A stretch of 64,000 nt of DNA from Tubulanus polymorphus (lineage: Eukaryota; Nemertea; Palaeonemertea; Tubulaniformes; Tubulanidae). A model generated the notes under the pieces. That model did not search any database. It saw nothing but the letters and a program-made list of their open reading frames with translations, and had not been told where the DNA came from. This document shows positions 36,090 to 47,155 of this stretch, one piece after another (within the stretch, counting starts at the first letter, position 1; the number at the start of each line of letters is the position of its first letter). The position numbers and the translations under genes were made by a program. The stretch lies in the NCBI RefSeq assembly GCF_964204645.1, contig NC_134030.1, positions 19,287,110-19,351,109 of the forward strand. The letters are read 5' to 3'.

Positions 36090-37308
36090 TTGTCGACGAA
36101 TAGTCTAGGTCATCAGAATTGGCGTTCCAAAATATCAATTACAAATGTTAGTTTATTTTTATCGTATATTTCTTTAATAGTACATGTCATCACCCCTATT
36201 CTATTTTTGATCAATATCAATGAGTAGATTTGAGGGAATGTGCACTACACCATAAACATATCTGGAATAGACTTGTTGCCTTTCAATTCAATTCAATTCA
36301 ATTCAATTATAGATGTTTGTATTTAAATCAAAAATCATTTCAATTACCCCATACATTTAATCATTTGCCTTATAAAATTATTTAATGTTAAGCAATCTAT
36401 GTGTCATTTTTCAAGGCGTCAATAAACTTTCAATTAGTTTGTTCTCTTAAAATCTAGAAACCGGAGGCCTTTGAAGCCAGGACGCCTGTGCAGGGAGGAT
36501 TGTTATCTGTGTTTTCGTCAATTTACTGTTCCGAAGCAATGCATCGGTGCGTTTTACCACGTGACTACGCCATATTGGCGGTCAATCAAAAAACAGTTTA
36601 TAAATCCCCGCTTATGAATAAATTGTATTTATGTTCAGCTCGGTGCAATGGCTAATCGTGAAGCAATATGAAAGTATCATCACTCGTTTTGTATCCATTC
36701 CTGTATACAGACAAAGACAAAGACTTCACTTGCAACACTTACCTACAAGTTGGTTAACAAAAATAGTTAGTGAACTACTTGATAGTGCCCAGACGTTGGT
36801 AAATCCGCAGTTTACCATGTGACGATAAAATCAGAAGAAAGCCATGGAAAATGAAGTACAGAGTTTCAGGACCACGATTTACGAGTGCGGGAAAGTCTAG
36901 ATCATGTGAACCCTGCTTACGTGAAACCCTACCTTTACAGGTAGTGGACCTCCCTGTGCTTTTTGAGCACGGGTGTACTGCTCGCAAAAACGTGCTGCCG
37001 AAACTTCGACCTGATCCGACAACGCCCATGATTCCGTCTTCGAAAGATAATGCATGAAGAATAACAAATCCGTGGTTGATAAAAGTTGTTCCTCTATCGG
37101 CTGGACACTAAATCAAAATCAAAACAACACAAAAAGGCAAACTTCATCGTACTCTAGAGCATAAATATTTTCAAACTAGATTTTACATCATGTCGTTAGT
37201 GGAAATATCGATATTGTTAATTTGAGTTATATATTACGCTATATACGTATATATCTAACCCTATACAGACCATTTGAAGCACTAGCAGTATACTTTTTTA
37301 CTGATTTA
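36090..37308. other. Intergenic; (caatt)n microsatellite
   Basis: A pentanucleotide run caattcaattcaattcaatt spans about 36283-36308. A cacgtg E-box at about 36557 and a ttataaat at 36598 resemble a promoter, but only a very short frame follows. No gene recognised. Confidence 0.4.
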
Positions 37309-37951
37309 TAGCCACGTTCACACGACAACTAGTTAGACCGGTGTAAATGGGTCCGTGTCCTGGTCCGTTCCAAATTTAGACCACACGGCATTTTGACGCG
37401 CGTTGATAAAATCGCTTGTCACCGGACCCACAACGTCGTTTTCTGGTTAATAATTTACTGGGCCTGGGCGAATTCGATCCTCTTGTCAGGTTTAGACATT
37501 TTTGCGAATTCGATTTTATTCCATCACGCTGGAACTCTAAGTGTCGTTTAAACACGGTTCAAAACACGGAAGTAAACCGAAGATTATCGCGACATACGAA
37601 TACGATTACGCTCCAAACATTTCCATGGTATAGGGAGGAAAAAACAATAGGCCTACCGGAATAATAACATAAACTGTAATAAAAGTATTTAAAACTTAAT
37701 AAACTGGACTCACACTCTACCGCAGAGGTCGCGAGATTCAGAATTACGATTTAGACCGGACCTGGTACCAATTTCCGTCCACGCACATAGATTTAGACCG
37801 GTCCAAAATTTGGACCGGACCTGGTTCGCTCTTTGAGACACTGCCAAATACGACCGGTCTAAATTAGACCGTTCTAATTTGGAACGGTATTTTTGCTCGT
37901 CGTGTGAACGCATTTAGACCGGTCTGAATTTTGTCGTGTGAACGCGCCTTA
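37309..37951. mobile_element. Non-autonomous DNA element (gttcacacgacaa termini), ~640 bp
   Basis: Left end tagccacgttcacacgacaa and right end (reverse complement) ggcgcgttcacacgacaaaa, each followed inward by attagaccggt-type repeats. The inner words agaccggtct and ggaccggacctgg recur on both sides, making extended subterminal inverted repeats. The central part, around 37600, shares the ccatggta...ggaggaaaaaaca stretch with the element at 44325-45033, so the two belong to one family. Non-coding. Confidence 0.75.
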
Positions 37952-40197
37952 TGACTGGGCAATACGCCCCTGCTAATATACCAAAAAGGCGGCTTCTGTG
38001 ATAATCGATGCTCTGATTTCTGTGGCAAGTCAGGGATCCGCCCTTTATATTACGCCTTAATATGTCTGCGTCATTTTTCCGCCTTTCAAACCAAATCGAA
38101 ATAGTACCAAATTATCATACCAAAAATACTTTCGGCGATATGAATTGAAGGTGGGCGTCACTAACGCTCTACATCCACTTAATGAGAAAATTCAGCGTTC
38201 AATTCGCCACAGTTATTGCCTTCACCAAAGGTTTTTGGAACCATTTCAATAAATCTAAGCCCTAATAGCGAGTCTTAAATGACCGGAAATAAACTAATTC
38301 TTGATGATGTAAAAATCCTAGTTAATGCGAACTGCTGATGTGCTGGTATCGCATTAGGTCGTTTAGGCGGAAGAGAAATGCCCAAACGTTGGAAATACCT
38401 ATCTACATGTTGTATAATTGAATTAATATAAAGGGTGCGCAAAATTTCTCTTGGAGTTATCTTCAATGGATAAATTATCTAATAATCGTTTGTTCCAGCA
38501 CTGGTTGCCAGTCTAAAATCGCGATATATTGCGTCTCTGCGGGCAAGACCGTTTATGCATTGATATTTCGAAAGCATTCCGCGCAGAGGTTTTGACAAAA
38601 CCTGGGAACCGGTTTTGAAAGGCAAACCATTCACTTATTGGTGAGTTACTTCGCAATAAACATGTAATAAATCAGCACTGTCTTATATTGTTCCCTCAGG
38701 CGATCATGCCATGAAAAAAACCTTACCTTCATGATACCGAGTTTTTTTTATTGTCTCGAAGACACTTCTCGCTAAGACACGCTTCAAATAATGGAGAAAC
38801 GTAGGTCTGGGTATCGGTTAAATGCTACCATAGCAATCGAGTGCACGGTTCGTACGTACACGTTAAATCTCGCTGACGAACATATATTCGGGATGAACCC
38901 TTTAAAATGTTTGTTATATATACTTTTCCTATATATTGTCCAGATTTGGAGAACATGCCTAGTAATAATTCCGATAATCATGGAAATAGATATAGTGTCC
39001 CCTGCGAATAATCGTTTTGGTTTACCATTTGTTATGGTTCTCCGTTTTTCAGTTCGGCGTTTTGTGTTTTGCCTCCCCCGCACACGGCATAACAAAAAAC
39101 CTCGAAAACGTTTTTTCGGTGCCGTGTGCGTTGGCTTTAATGTCCACCTTGGTTGTGTTGTCGAGTAGTATCCTCGGTGATTATGTATATGCGTTGATGA
39201 TCTGGTTCCGTCATGGAGCGACTTCCATTCAAGTGACAATGACTAACAATCGTTTGGTCTATCGTTCCATTATTTATTTCCGATATAGCCTCTTCCGTAC
39301 AATCTTCATTTACATAGTCATAGCCCACAACCTCTTGTCTCTAGCTCCAACACCTTAAGTCTTCTCTACTCAACTCTTAAATTCCCTAGCTCAACCATCA
39401 TCCTGTACTGAAACCCTCCCTTTTTATACTGTTCTATCTTTCTCGTGACGTATACATCAGCAAAGCCCGGCATCATAGCCTATCACGTATTATCTCGTCA
39501 TTACATTCCACCGGGCTATGTAAAACGTTTCTGCGTGTGTTTTATGTCACGAGCGCTTAATTTAATACTTGATCTTACCAGAGCACAAGTCTGCTGCTAT
39601 ATCAAGCCTCCCTACGCAGATACCTACGTCACTCTCAGCCATCTTCTATTCAATGTGTGAAGCATTCACGTTGGTTGCTTGCTAACCGCAATCACTGCAT
39701 TGAACTCCGGCTTTCTTTCCCGTTATCTAACCAACTGATATACCACCCCAAATACATTCCCTGGCCAGCACCAGTTAGTTCACGCCGTTGCCGCGTTAAA
39801 GTTATACTGAAATTGAGTCTTCAATCGTCGTTTTGTGTCGTTTGTCGTTTGTAGGCTATAACGGGTTTGACCGGCACTTAGTGAACCCTGCCTGACCCGA
39901 CCAGCTTCCTCAGCGCCCCGTGTAGTAAACCCCAACTTCACTCCTGCTTTCTTTAACGAAACTTTTTCAAAATGTTTCGTATGGTAAGTTGATGTTCTTC
40001 TGCGATTTATCTTTGGAATAATACCATGAATCACGCCTCAGTGGCGTATCCTCCATTTTTCTTCTGGTCAAACATCATGGGAAAATGGCATACGTCCGCA
40101 AAGGCGTATGAGGGAAGCCCCTGAAAGGTTGATAAGTTATAGGCACCAATGCCCATTTTAATTTACTCTTAAAACAGCATTGGCAGTACGGAACCCC
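37952..40197. other. Intergenic, no supported gene
   Basis: Long overlapping sense/antisense frames occur at 38784-39358 but carry no domain. On the minus strand a TATA-like tataaaaaggg (about 39425-39436) precedes a possible exon with an acidic frame (39137-39328). This is too weak to call. Confidence 0.35.
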
Positions 40198-40404
40198 GCC
40201 GCACTAGATCGAGTGCGCAGATACATGCGCAGCTTGGATGATGTCATTATTAGCCAATCAGAACACCAGTTTTATTTCAGCTCATTTATAGTCCTTCTGT
40301 GAAATTTACCTCATCGATTATACAACGAGCAATCTGATTGGTGCCACAAGTTTTCGTGGTGCGGCAAAGCTGCGCATTGACCTGCGCACCCGGTCTAGTG
40401 CGGG
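40198..40404. mobile_element. MITE with ~38-bp inverted ends
   Basis: Left end gcactagatcgagtgcgcag...atgcgcagctt (40201-40234) is mirrored by the right end, whose reverse complement reads gcactagaccgggtgcgcag...atgcgcagctt. The 140-bp interior is non-coding. It is followed at once by an accatcaggttcaaatcccgg tRNA-like motif. Confidence 0.75.
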
Positions 40405-40476
40405 AGGAGTGTATACCATCAGGTTCAAATCCCGGCCGACGGAAGATGTAAACTTCATGCTAAAAACGATGCCTTT

Positions 40477-40643
40477 TTCCTCCTAATCGGTCGAACCATT
40501 TTGTAAACTGGTATAAAATTGAAATCAATTCATTTCTATAGATGCTTGGTCTGTTATGGTTAGCTTGGCCATAATTCAAAAAGTAAAGCACATGGGTAGC
40601 CGGGTCAATCTTTGAGATGAGAAGAGATATCAACAAGGTATCA
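40477..40643. mobile_element. Diverged copy of the gataccttgtttctcc MITE
   Basis: Shares with the copies at 33103 and 45298 the order ccattttgtaaact, catttctatag, gtctgttatggttagc, catgggtagccgggtcaa and a terminal aacaaggtatca. The left end is eroded. Confidence 0.65.
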
Positions 40644-41345
40644 GTTTTGTTAGGGTCATCACGAATTCCTACTGTGTAGCAATACGCCTAATGACAATTG
40701 GATACCAACAAACGCTGCTCTGGCAATCGATGGTTCTACTTGTAGTTAGGTTGAATCCCGTCTGTGTGTTCCAAATTCTTCTACATTTCAATTATAGTCG
40801 AATGAACTCAAGTCTACGATGACTTTTTTTATTACTGGAATTTGAAAACTTTGAAAAAAAAAGATAGCGAAAATGAACTTATTTCAAAAGACGTAAAAAG
40901 TGGCGCGACGTATTGCTGGTAACGCATATATTATTCTTCTGTAGAGCGACAGAAAAATTCCCACACATTCGAAATAGCTGTGGTTTGTGTTTGCATTTGA
41001 TTAAAATAGCTATAACCTACGTGTAGGTGGATTCTATGGTAATTATTAAACTAATGGACTCCTCTCCGATTCAGTGGGATTCCCATTTGCTTGGCCTAAC
41101 GCCTAATAAAACTCGTATAAAATTTCTCAATTTTTATAATCTGTCAAATAGTAATTCAAAGGCAAATCAATGTCCTATTTTTTCTTTCGATCAATTTCCC
41201 AAGCAGTTTAGCATCTAAAGTGAGTCCAAAGTCTCGTTCAAATTGGATTCATCAGTCGCCTGTTTGAGGACTACCATTTCTCCTTAATCGCCAACTGAGA
41301 CAGAATCGGACACCTACCCGTCGACCACCCGTCAAAACACTGCTT

Positions 41346-43265
41346 TTAAAATCTGTTATACATCGTCGACAATACCGCTACAAGGACCGCGACGATTCCG
41401 GAAGCTTTTAGTGCAAAACCGCTGTTACACTTGTCTGTAGCGCAGCAATTGCCTTTGAAACCTGTAAGGCTGTTAGATGTTGTAATCTGAAATGCACAGG
41501 CAGCCTTCGTAAAGCAGCCTCTGAGTTCCATGTCTGTGGTTCCTTCTTTGTAGTATAAGTACTGAAATGAAATTATGTCTTTATGTTAAACTGTTTATTT
41601 TCTTTTGTCTGTAAGGCCGCAGAACAGAGAATTGAGGCTCAGAGAAATTACACTCTTGTTTCGTATTCAAGCCAAATTTTGCCGTGTTCTAGAATCAATC
41701 TCCTCACTAAGAAATTCGATCTATTTTTCAAGATTTTAAACGCCGGTTAAATGCCCCGTTCCTGTGTGACCAGCGCTTGCAGCCGAGTACCGAGGAAAAA
41801 CTGGCCATGGATGTTCCCCCTAATCAAAATTCCTGGCCCTGTTTGAAAATACGACAGTTATGATCACGTTCTTTTGGGAACTTTTATCTTGAAAAATTGT
41901 CAGATGCCATAAAGAACGAGTATGGGGCCAATGAGGCGTGGGACTAGTGATCGGTCCTCATTTCATTTTTGCCATGAAAATGCAACAAATTCTTTCTCAA
42001 AAATAATAAGTCATTATTATTATCATATCCTAGGTAAGACAAGTGATGTTTTTACGTGCAATTGTTTTTCAATAACCTTAAATAAATCACCCACCAGTAC
42101 TTCATAACTTTCAGAAATCTGATTCAGAAACAAGGGTACATATCTGTGTGGCCTCATTCGAAAGAAGACGTTTGTTTGTTGAATTGGTTCTCGGCAGTAA
42201 TTAGTGCCGGAAATCATTAGAATAAACCATACTCACCATGCAGGCGTCAAGACCAGTTGGGCAGGTCATTACGCTGGGGTTTTTACACGAACTGAAGTTG
42301 GGACAATTGTAGCATTGTAATGCTCTTGTATCTGTAATATGAATGCAATTTACAAATTACTGATTATGATCTCTTAGAATTTTACCACCCTCAACTTTAC
42401 TCGTATTAAAGCACTTTGTTCGGCTTCTTCAAATGAGGCGTGATGATTAAATAGATAGGTTTTGGCATGACATCATAACTTTCATTTCCACTAGATGGCG
42501 CACGAGTCGAACTAGGCTGCTTCGGCGTCTCGTTAAGGTGTGGTAAAGTTTGTATTATTTGCTACCTCATTCACCCTCTTCAGTCCTCACTGTGGCCACT
42601 GTTAAGAACTTTAAGTTACGGACCGAAGCAGGCCTAAAAATGTCATGATTTTTAAGACGAACTTCTGCTAACTAATATCTTAATGCCATAAAGACGCGTC
42701 CGTTTATTGTAAATCATGAAATTAAATAAAGATTCGATTTTTGGCTAACAAACGATACGATACCTTATTTCCCATTTTTGCTTAAACGTTGACCACCGAT
42801 CTACCGTGTACAATAATTTTATATATCCGGTATCATCTTTGTTTAGCCTTAATCAGATTTTATGTTTTCTTTGACTGGTGACCATTTAATCCCTACTTCA
42901 CGATCCCTAGTCACGAAATTAAATCATTTTCTTTTCTTTTTAATTGTATCTTTATCGACCTCCCACTGAAACTTTTGAGATCCGCCATTCAATTCCGAGC
43001 AGAATAAAATGAAATAAAGATGTACATGTTTTTATTCCGCGATCAATTGTGAGTCGGAATTAAATGGCTGCCGGGCAAAAAAGAACCGATCATATACTGG
43101 AAAAGCGAACTTGTATTCGATTTAATGATTTTTGATCGGCAAAATTGAAATGAAAAAAAAAAATCAATTCCCGAGGACGCCTCCGTAAATACTAGATCCG
43201 TTACCTTTACAAAGTCCCAACAGAACGATGGCTACAACAACGGCGATGCTTGTTATCTTCGACAT
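41346..43265 (-). CDS. Ly6/uPAR three-finger protein with GPI signal
   Basis: Three coding exons on the minus strand, 43265-43205, 42331-42237 and 41561-41346, with phases 1 and 0, give 123 residues. Exon 1 is a signal peptide (MSKITSIAVVVAIVLLGLC). Exon 2 opens the LU domain with ALQCYNCPNFSSC and ends in DACM. Exon 3 closes it with RGC, AAC and GNCCATDKCN, the CCxxDxCN signature, and then a hydrophobic C-terminus (ALKASGIVAVLVAVL) fit for GPI attachment. Ten cysteines are present, as expected for the three-finger fold. The protein should sit on the outer cell surface; the partner is unknown. The exon pattern (leader, first half, second half plus GPI) is the usual Ly6 gene plan. A broken relative of exon 3 lies at 33365-33583. 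Confidence 0.9.
42488..42501 (+). promoter_or_regulatory. CTCF-type consensus site
   Basis: The sequence ccactagatggcgc fits the core CTCF consensus (CCACYAGRKGGCRS) at every position. It lies in intron 1 of the Ly6 gene. A motif match alone does not show binding. Confidence 0.4.
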
Positions 43266-44324
43266 TTTCAATAATCTGGAGCGATTTTCACTTCGAGAAT
43301 GGATGACGAATCTAAGACGTTCTCTTCGTTCGGAGTCTGTTGACGAACTGCGTGTTTTGTCACTAAAGCAACGACCAATGAACGCGAAACGAAAAACAAT
43401 TTACATTTCACAGCTCACAACTTCGAGGTCATTATTCTTGACTTGTTTTTTTCTATACATTTTCTTTTCATCCCCTCGCTTTTGTGCTTTACAATCATGA
43501 CGAAGGAATGACTATATTGTTTTCTTATTTTCGTTTCGAATCCAGATATATACGTAGGTTATGGGTTTTCAATATAAAAAAATTGTCAAAGGAGTCCATT
43601 GACACGTTTGCCCTCGAAGACCCTCCCCCCCTCACCCACCAACAGGTCGTTGGCTTTTCCTAACCCCTCGCATAATTTATTGCTACACTGTTTTTTATTA
43701 TACATGCATACTAAAATGCTTTGTATCAATCTATTATGTGAATAAATACTTACTTACTAACAGGTCGTTATAGAACATGGAATCGACGTCACGCCCTTGC
43801 TTTTCATCGGAATATGCGCAGCTCATTCCCTTTTTAAATGTAATAATATCGAAGCATATGAGCTCGTTACAAAAACACTGATTTACCGGCGGCCATGAAA
43901 CCACCGCCCATAATCTGTTTGTTGTATCGATTCTGTACTTCGCACATCATCGTCGAATAAAAAATATCATTTCATTTCACGCGGTTATTTGCATACTTTT
44001 AGCGAACAAACAGCCGTGTGACTAACTATCTAATCGACTATTACAAGAGAATCGTGCTCGACATTCGTTCATACAATCATACTCGCTTGCCAGGGTTTGA
44101 TTGACTCTTGCCAACACAAACCCTGGTCGCGCTTTCTTCATTCGTCCATCACACTCAGCCTAAGATCCTAATGGCGGAAGGGTTGCCAACGTGCGGCCAC
44201 CAATCTGAGCATTCAGCCAATCAGATGTGTTGTTTTTTTACTGTACCAGAAGATTCGCTCTTAAAACATCTATTGGTTAATCATATAGACATATCAAATG
44301 AAAGAAATATTGTGTGGTGTTATA
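43266..44324. other. Upstream of Ly6 gene; nothing further recognised
   Basis: Should contain the Ly6 promoter (minus strand). A pyrimidine-rich ccctcccccc run is at 43621-43630. No gene recognised. Confidence 0.4.
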
Positions 44325-45033
44325 AGCTACGTTCACACTAGGATATCAGTACGGTACTAAGCGTTCACACTAGGAAATTATTCGAGGCCTATTCGCGGCT
44401 TATTCAGTTCCGTACTGAAATACGAGGCTTATTAAGCGCGACGAAAACCTGATCTCAGTACGGCACTGAGCTGTCCGCCTATTTTATGTAGTGTGAACGC
44501 AGATTAGGCGCTTAGCTAGCCGCGTATTTACATTTGCGTAGTACAAAACACTACGAATACGAATACGAATACGAAAATCTATTACACTCCAACCATTCCC
44601 ATGGTATATGGAGGAAAAAACAGTATTTACAAATATTAACAAAAACAGTAGATAAAAGCACTTTGAAAAATAACAAACGTTATTTACAACATACTATCTA
44701 CACACTACCTGAGGGATCTATATACATCTAGGCCTTATTTGATGAATTTAGCCAGTTTAAAAGTTGGATTTTTAAAAACATCGAGATTCCGAAAGGTATT
44801 TGAATTTAGGCAGCTTTCACGGAATACGGTAGGTAATTCACAGTCGAAAACTAACCACTAAGTACACTCCCCTCTATCGGCACACCGGGTGACTACTATA
44901 CCGGGCTTACTAAGTGCCGAATCCCGACTCGTCGTGTGAACGTAAATGGCTGTATAAGCGCCGTATTTTGGTGAATTCGGCACCAGCGAAGTACGGTACT
45001 TCGTAAGCGCCGAATCTAGTGTGAACGCGGCTA
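44325..45033. mobile_element. Non-autonomous DNA element (gttcacactag termini), ~710 bp
   Basis: Left end agctacgttcacactaggat and right end (reverse complement) tagccgcgttcacactagat. Internal words cgttcacactagg, gtacggtact and aagcgccgaat recur in both orientations near the ends. The central part carries a (cgaata)n run at about 44555 and the ccatggtatatggaggaaaaaaca-type segment shared with 37309-37951. Non-coding. Confidence 0.75.
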
Positions 45034-45297
45034 TAGATCAATGAAGGAAGTGCAACCACGTTTCGAGTTGGCGTGAATTTCAGCACGAGACAATCAGAAC
45101 GACGAACGTTTTACGGAACAGCCGAAATCATGAGATCATATTCGTTCGGCCTTCTATTCGTGACTTAAAGTTTACTAGCTATCGAAACGTCGTGCTATTA
45201 AACAGTTAAGCCAAAATTCATTCGTATTTTTTCCACATATTTCGTGTATATCTTATATTCGTTTCAAATATTGAACACAGATAAGGCTAAGGAAAAA

Positions 45298-45491
45298 TGA
45301 TACCTTGTTTCTCCGCAGCGGCCGGGTCATTTTTGTAAAATATGATAAAATTTATAAACAGTTCATTTCTATAGCGGCCGGGTCTGTTATGGTGAAATTG
45401 ATCACGATTTTAAAAAAAGTAATGTATAGGGTAGATAGGCGGCCGGCCGGGTCAACATTTAAGCTCAGCAGAGCGGAGAAACAAGGTATCA
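45298..45491. mobile_element. MITE, 194 bp, perfect 19-bp terminal inverted repeats
   Basis: The left terminus tgataccttgtttctccgc (45298-45316) and the right terminus gcggagaaacaaggtatca (45473-45491) are exact reverse complements. The interior has three cggccggg words near gtctgttatgg and tgtatagggtagat. Best-preserved member of a family also found at 33103, 40477 and about 51383. Confidence 0.9.
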
Positions 45492-46864
45492 ATTTTTTGG
45501 CCTAATTATGTCCTACAATACATATTGCATATTTAATGGCCAGAAGATGGCAAAGAACAGAAATAATTTCTCAAGAGTGTTTGTAAGTACATGCATTCAT
45601 ACACGTTGATACAAGCGCGCTTTTAATGGCATACGTATGAATCGCTATCGGGAGGAAAAATAGGAATAGTGTAATGTCAGTCTAACCGGTGACGAATGTA
45701 TGAAATTATTATTGACTTAATTCGAAATGCTGCTTTTGTTTGTTGGATGTGAACCGAAAACGGGAACGATTTTATTGAGGGTCTCATCGTTCAATAGAAA
45801 TTGAGCACATTCTTTCATATTTCTCGATGATATTTTCATACAAAAAATAGCTTGTTACTGATTACTTTCAGAGGTTGCCAGCCCTGATTCGTCGAGCAAA
45901 AAATCGAGTCAAAATGGTACGCGTTTGGTACATCAAAGCTCATATGTTGGCAGTTTCGAATCCCGATCTACACAAATTCCAATCACTCGACTCATTGCCG
46001 ACATCATAATATAACATTTTCATCAGATTTTTACCCGATTTTCGCTCTTTGAGATTTGTCTTGGTTTATAGGGATATCTCGTTATTTTCTAAAGCGATGA
46101 TCCCTAAAACGAAGGCTCACACCACACAGGAACGTAACGGTAGTTCTTTCTAAGATTGCCTTTGCCCTTCAAAAAGAATAGTAGAACAAATATACCTGGA
46201 TTTGGATAATAGTTTCTATAGCTTATTTATAATTCCTCGAATTTTTTTAACCGACATTGATTCGTCGCATTTTTGTTTCAGTACTTTTGATCGCGTGTTC
46301 AGCGAATATATCGCATTGTGAATAATGTACCGCAGGGAACATTGCGTAGGTTTACTTTGAATTGACAAATTCAATAGAATTGATTGCGAAACCTATAACA
46401 CAAGCATACCGTAGAAGCTTTGTCGATCTGAAAGAACCTGGTTTGTAATTAATATTCGAAAAAAGAGTCCTAAATAAAAATCACACGGTACATGGAAAGT
46501 CACAGGGGACACTGAAAATGCACGGCATGAAAAAATGACGGCAATGGAATATTACTAGAATGAAAATGTAGGAATAATCCACTTTAGAAAATTCTCGAAA
46601 CGGCACAACCTGATAAACGAGAACGGGACAATGTAGGAACGTACACACTGTAAAATAAACTTCCACCACTTCCAACAAGAAACTACTGGAAAATACAAGA
46701 ACTGGAAGATGTAAAAAATTTCCTGAATAATGCAGTCCCTGAAGACATATTGCACATTTTTCTGGTCCGCACTATTTTGAGCTACCTAATTTGCATCTGA
46801 ATAACGAAACCTTCGTCTCGCCAATAATATATAAACGATGAGGTTTTACCTGGTTCTACGACCA
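45492..46864. other. Intergenic, nothing recognised
   Basis: AT-rich, with only short frames in several registers and no domain. Confidence 0.4.
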
Positions 46865-47051
46865 TAGCCGCCATCACACGGGCCAAATTTGACCCGTGCC
46901 TAACTAGAGAGTGCGTTCTCACGCAAACCTTTCACTCGATACTAAACAATGCTAGAAAAGTGCTCGTTTCTGGTGCCAAACAGACTCGGGCCCATTTGGC
47001 ACCAGTGTGAACAGTTGTTCCGGGCCAAAAATGCTCGTGTGATCGCGGCTA
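46865..47051. mobile_element. MITE, ~187 bp (tagccgcgatcacacg termini)
   Basis: Left end tagccgccatcacacgggcc and right end (reverse complement) tagccgcgatcacacgagca, with a ggccaaatttg/ccatttggc word inside. The terminal tagccgcg-tcacac is shared with the two larger elements at 37309 and 44325, suggesting a common transposase source. Confidence 0.7.
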
Positions 47052-47076
47052 ATGTGACGTGGTTAGAGAAATTATG

Positions 47077-47155
47077 AGCACTCGCCGGGGGTCGAACCCG
47101 GGTCCCATGGGTAGAACGCAAGCGTGCTAGCCAGTAGACCAATACAACATCGCCG
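47077..47155 (-). repeat. tRNA-like sequence (SINE head or tRNA pseudogene)
   Basis: On the minus strand a D-arm-like ggtctactggctagcacgc is followed by a complete T-arm, ccgggttcgacccccgg, and a cgagtgc acceptor-like 3' strand. The matching 5' acceptor strand and a paired anticodon stem are absent, so it is a tRNA-derived repeat and not a working tRNA. Confidence 0.6.

Noticed and set aside
36590-36700. Promoter-like cacgtg plus ttataaat
   Set aside because: The following ATG frame is only a few codons long, with no splice donor in a plausible place.
38784-39358. Long overlapping frames on both strands, one after a minus-strand TATA-like box
   Set aside because: No domain, no conserved pattern and no splice sites that extend any frame; a stop precedes the acidic minus-strand frame.
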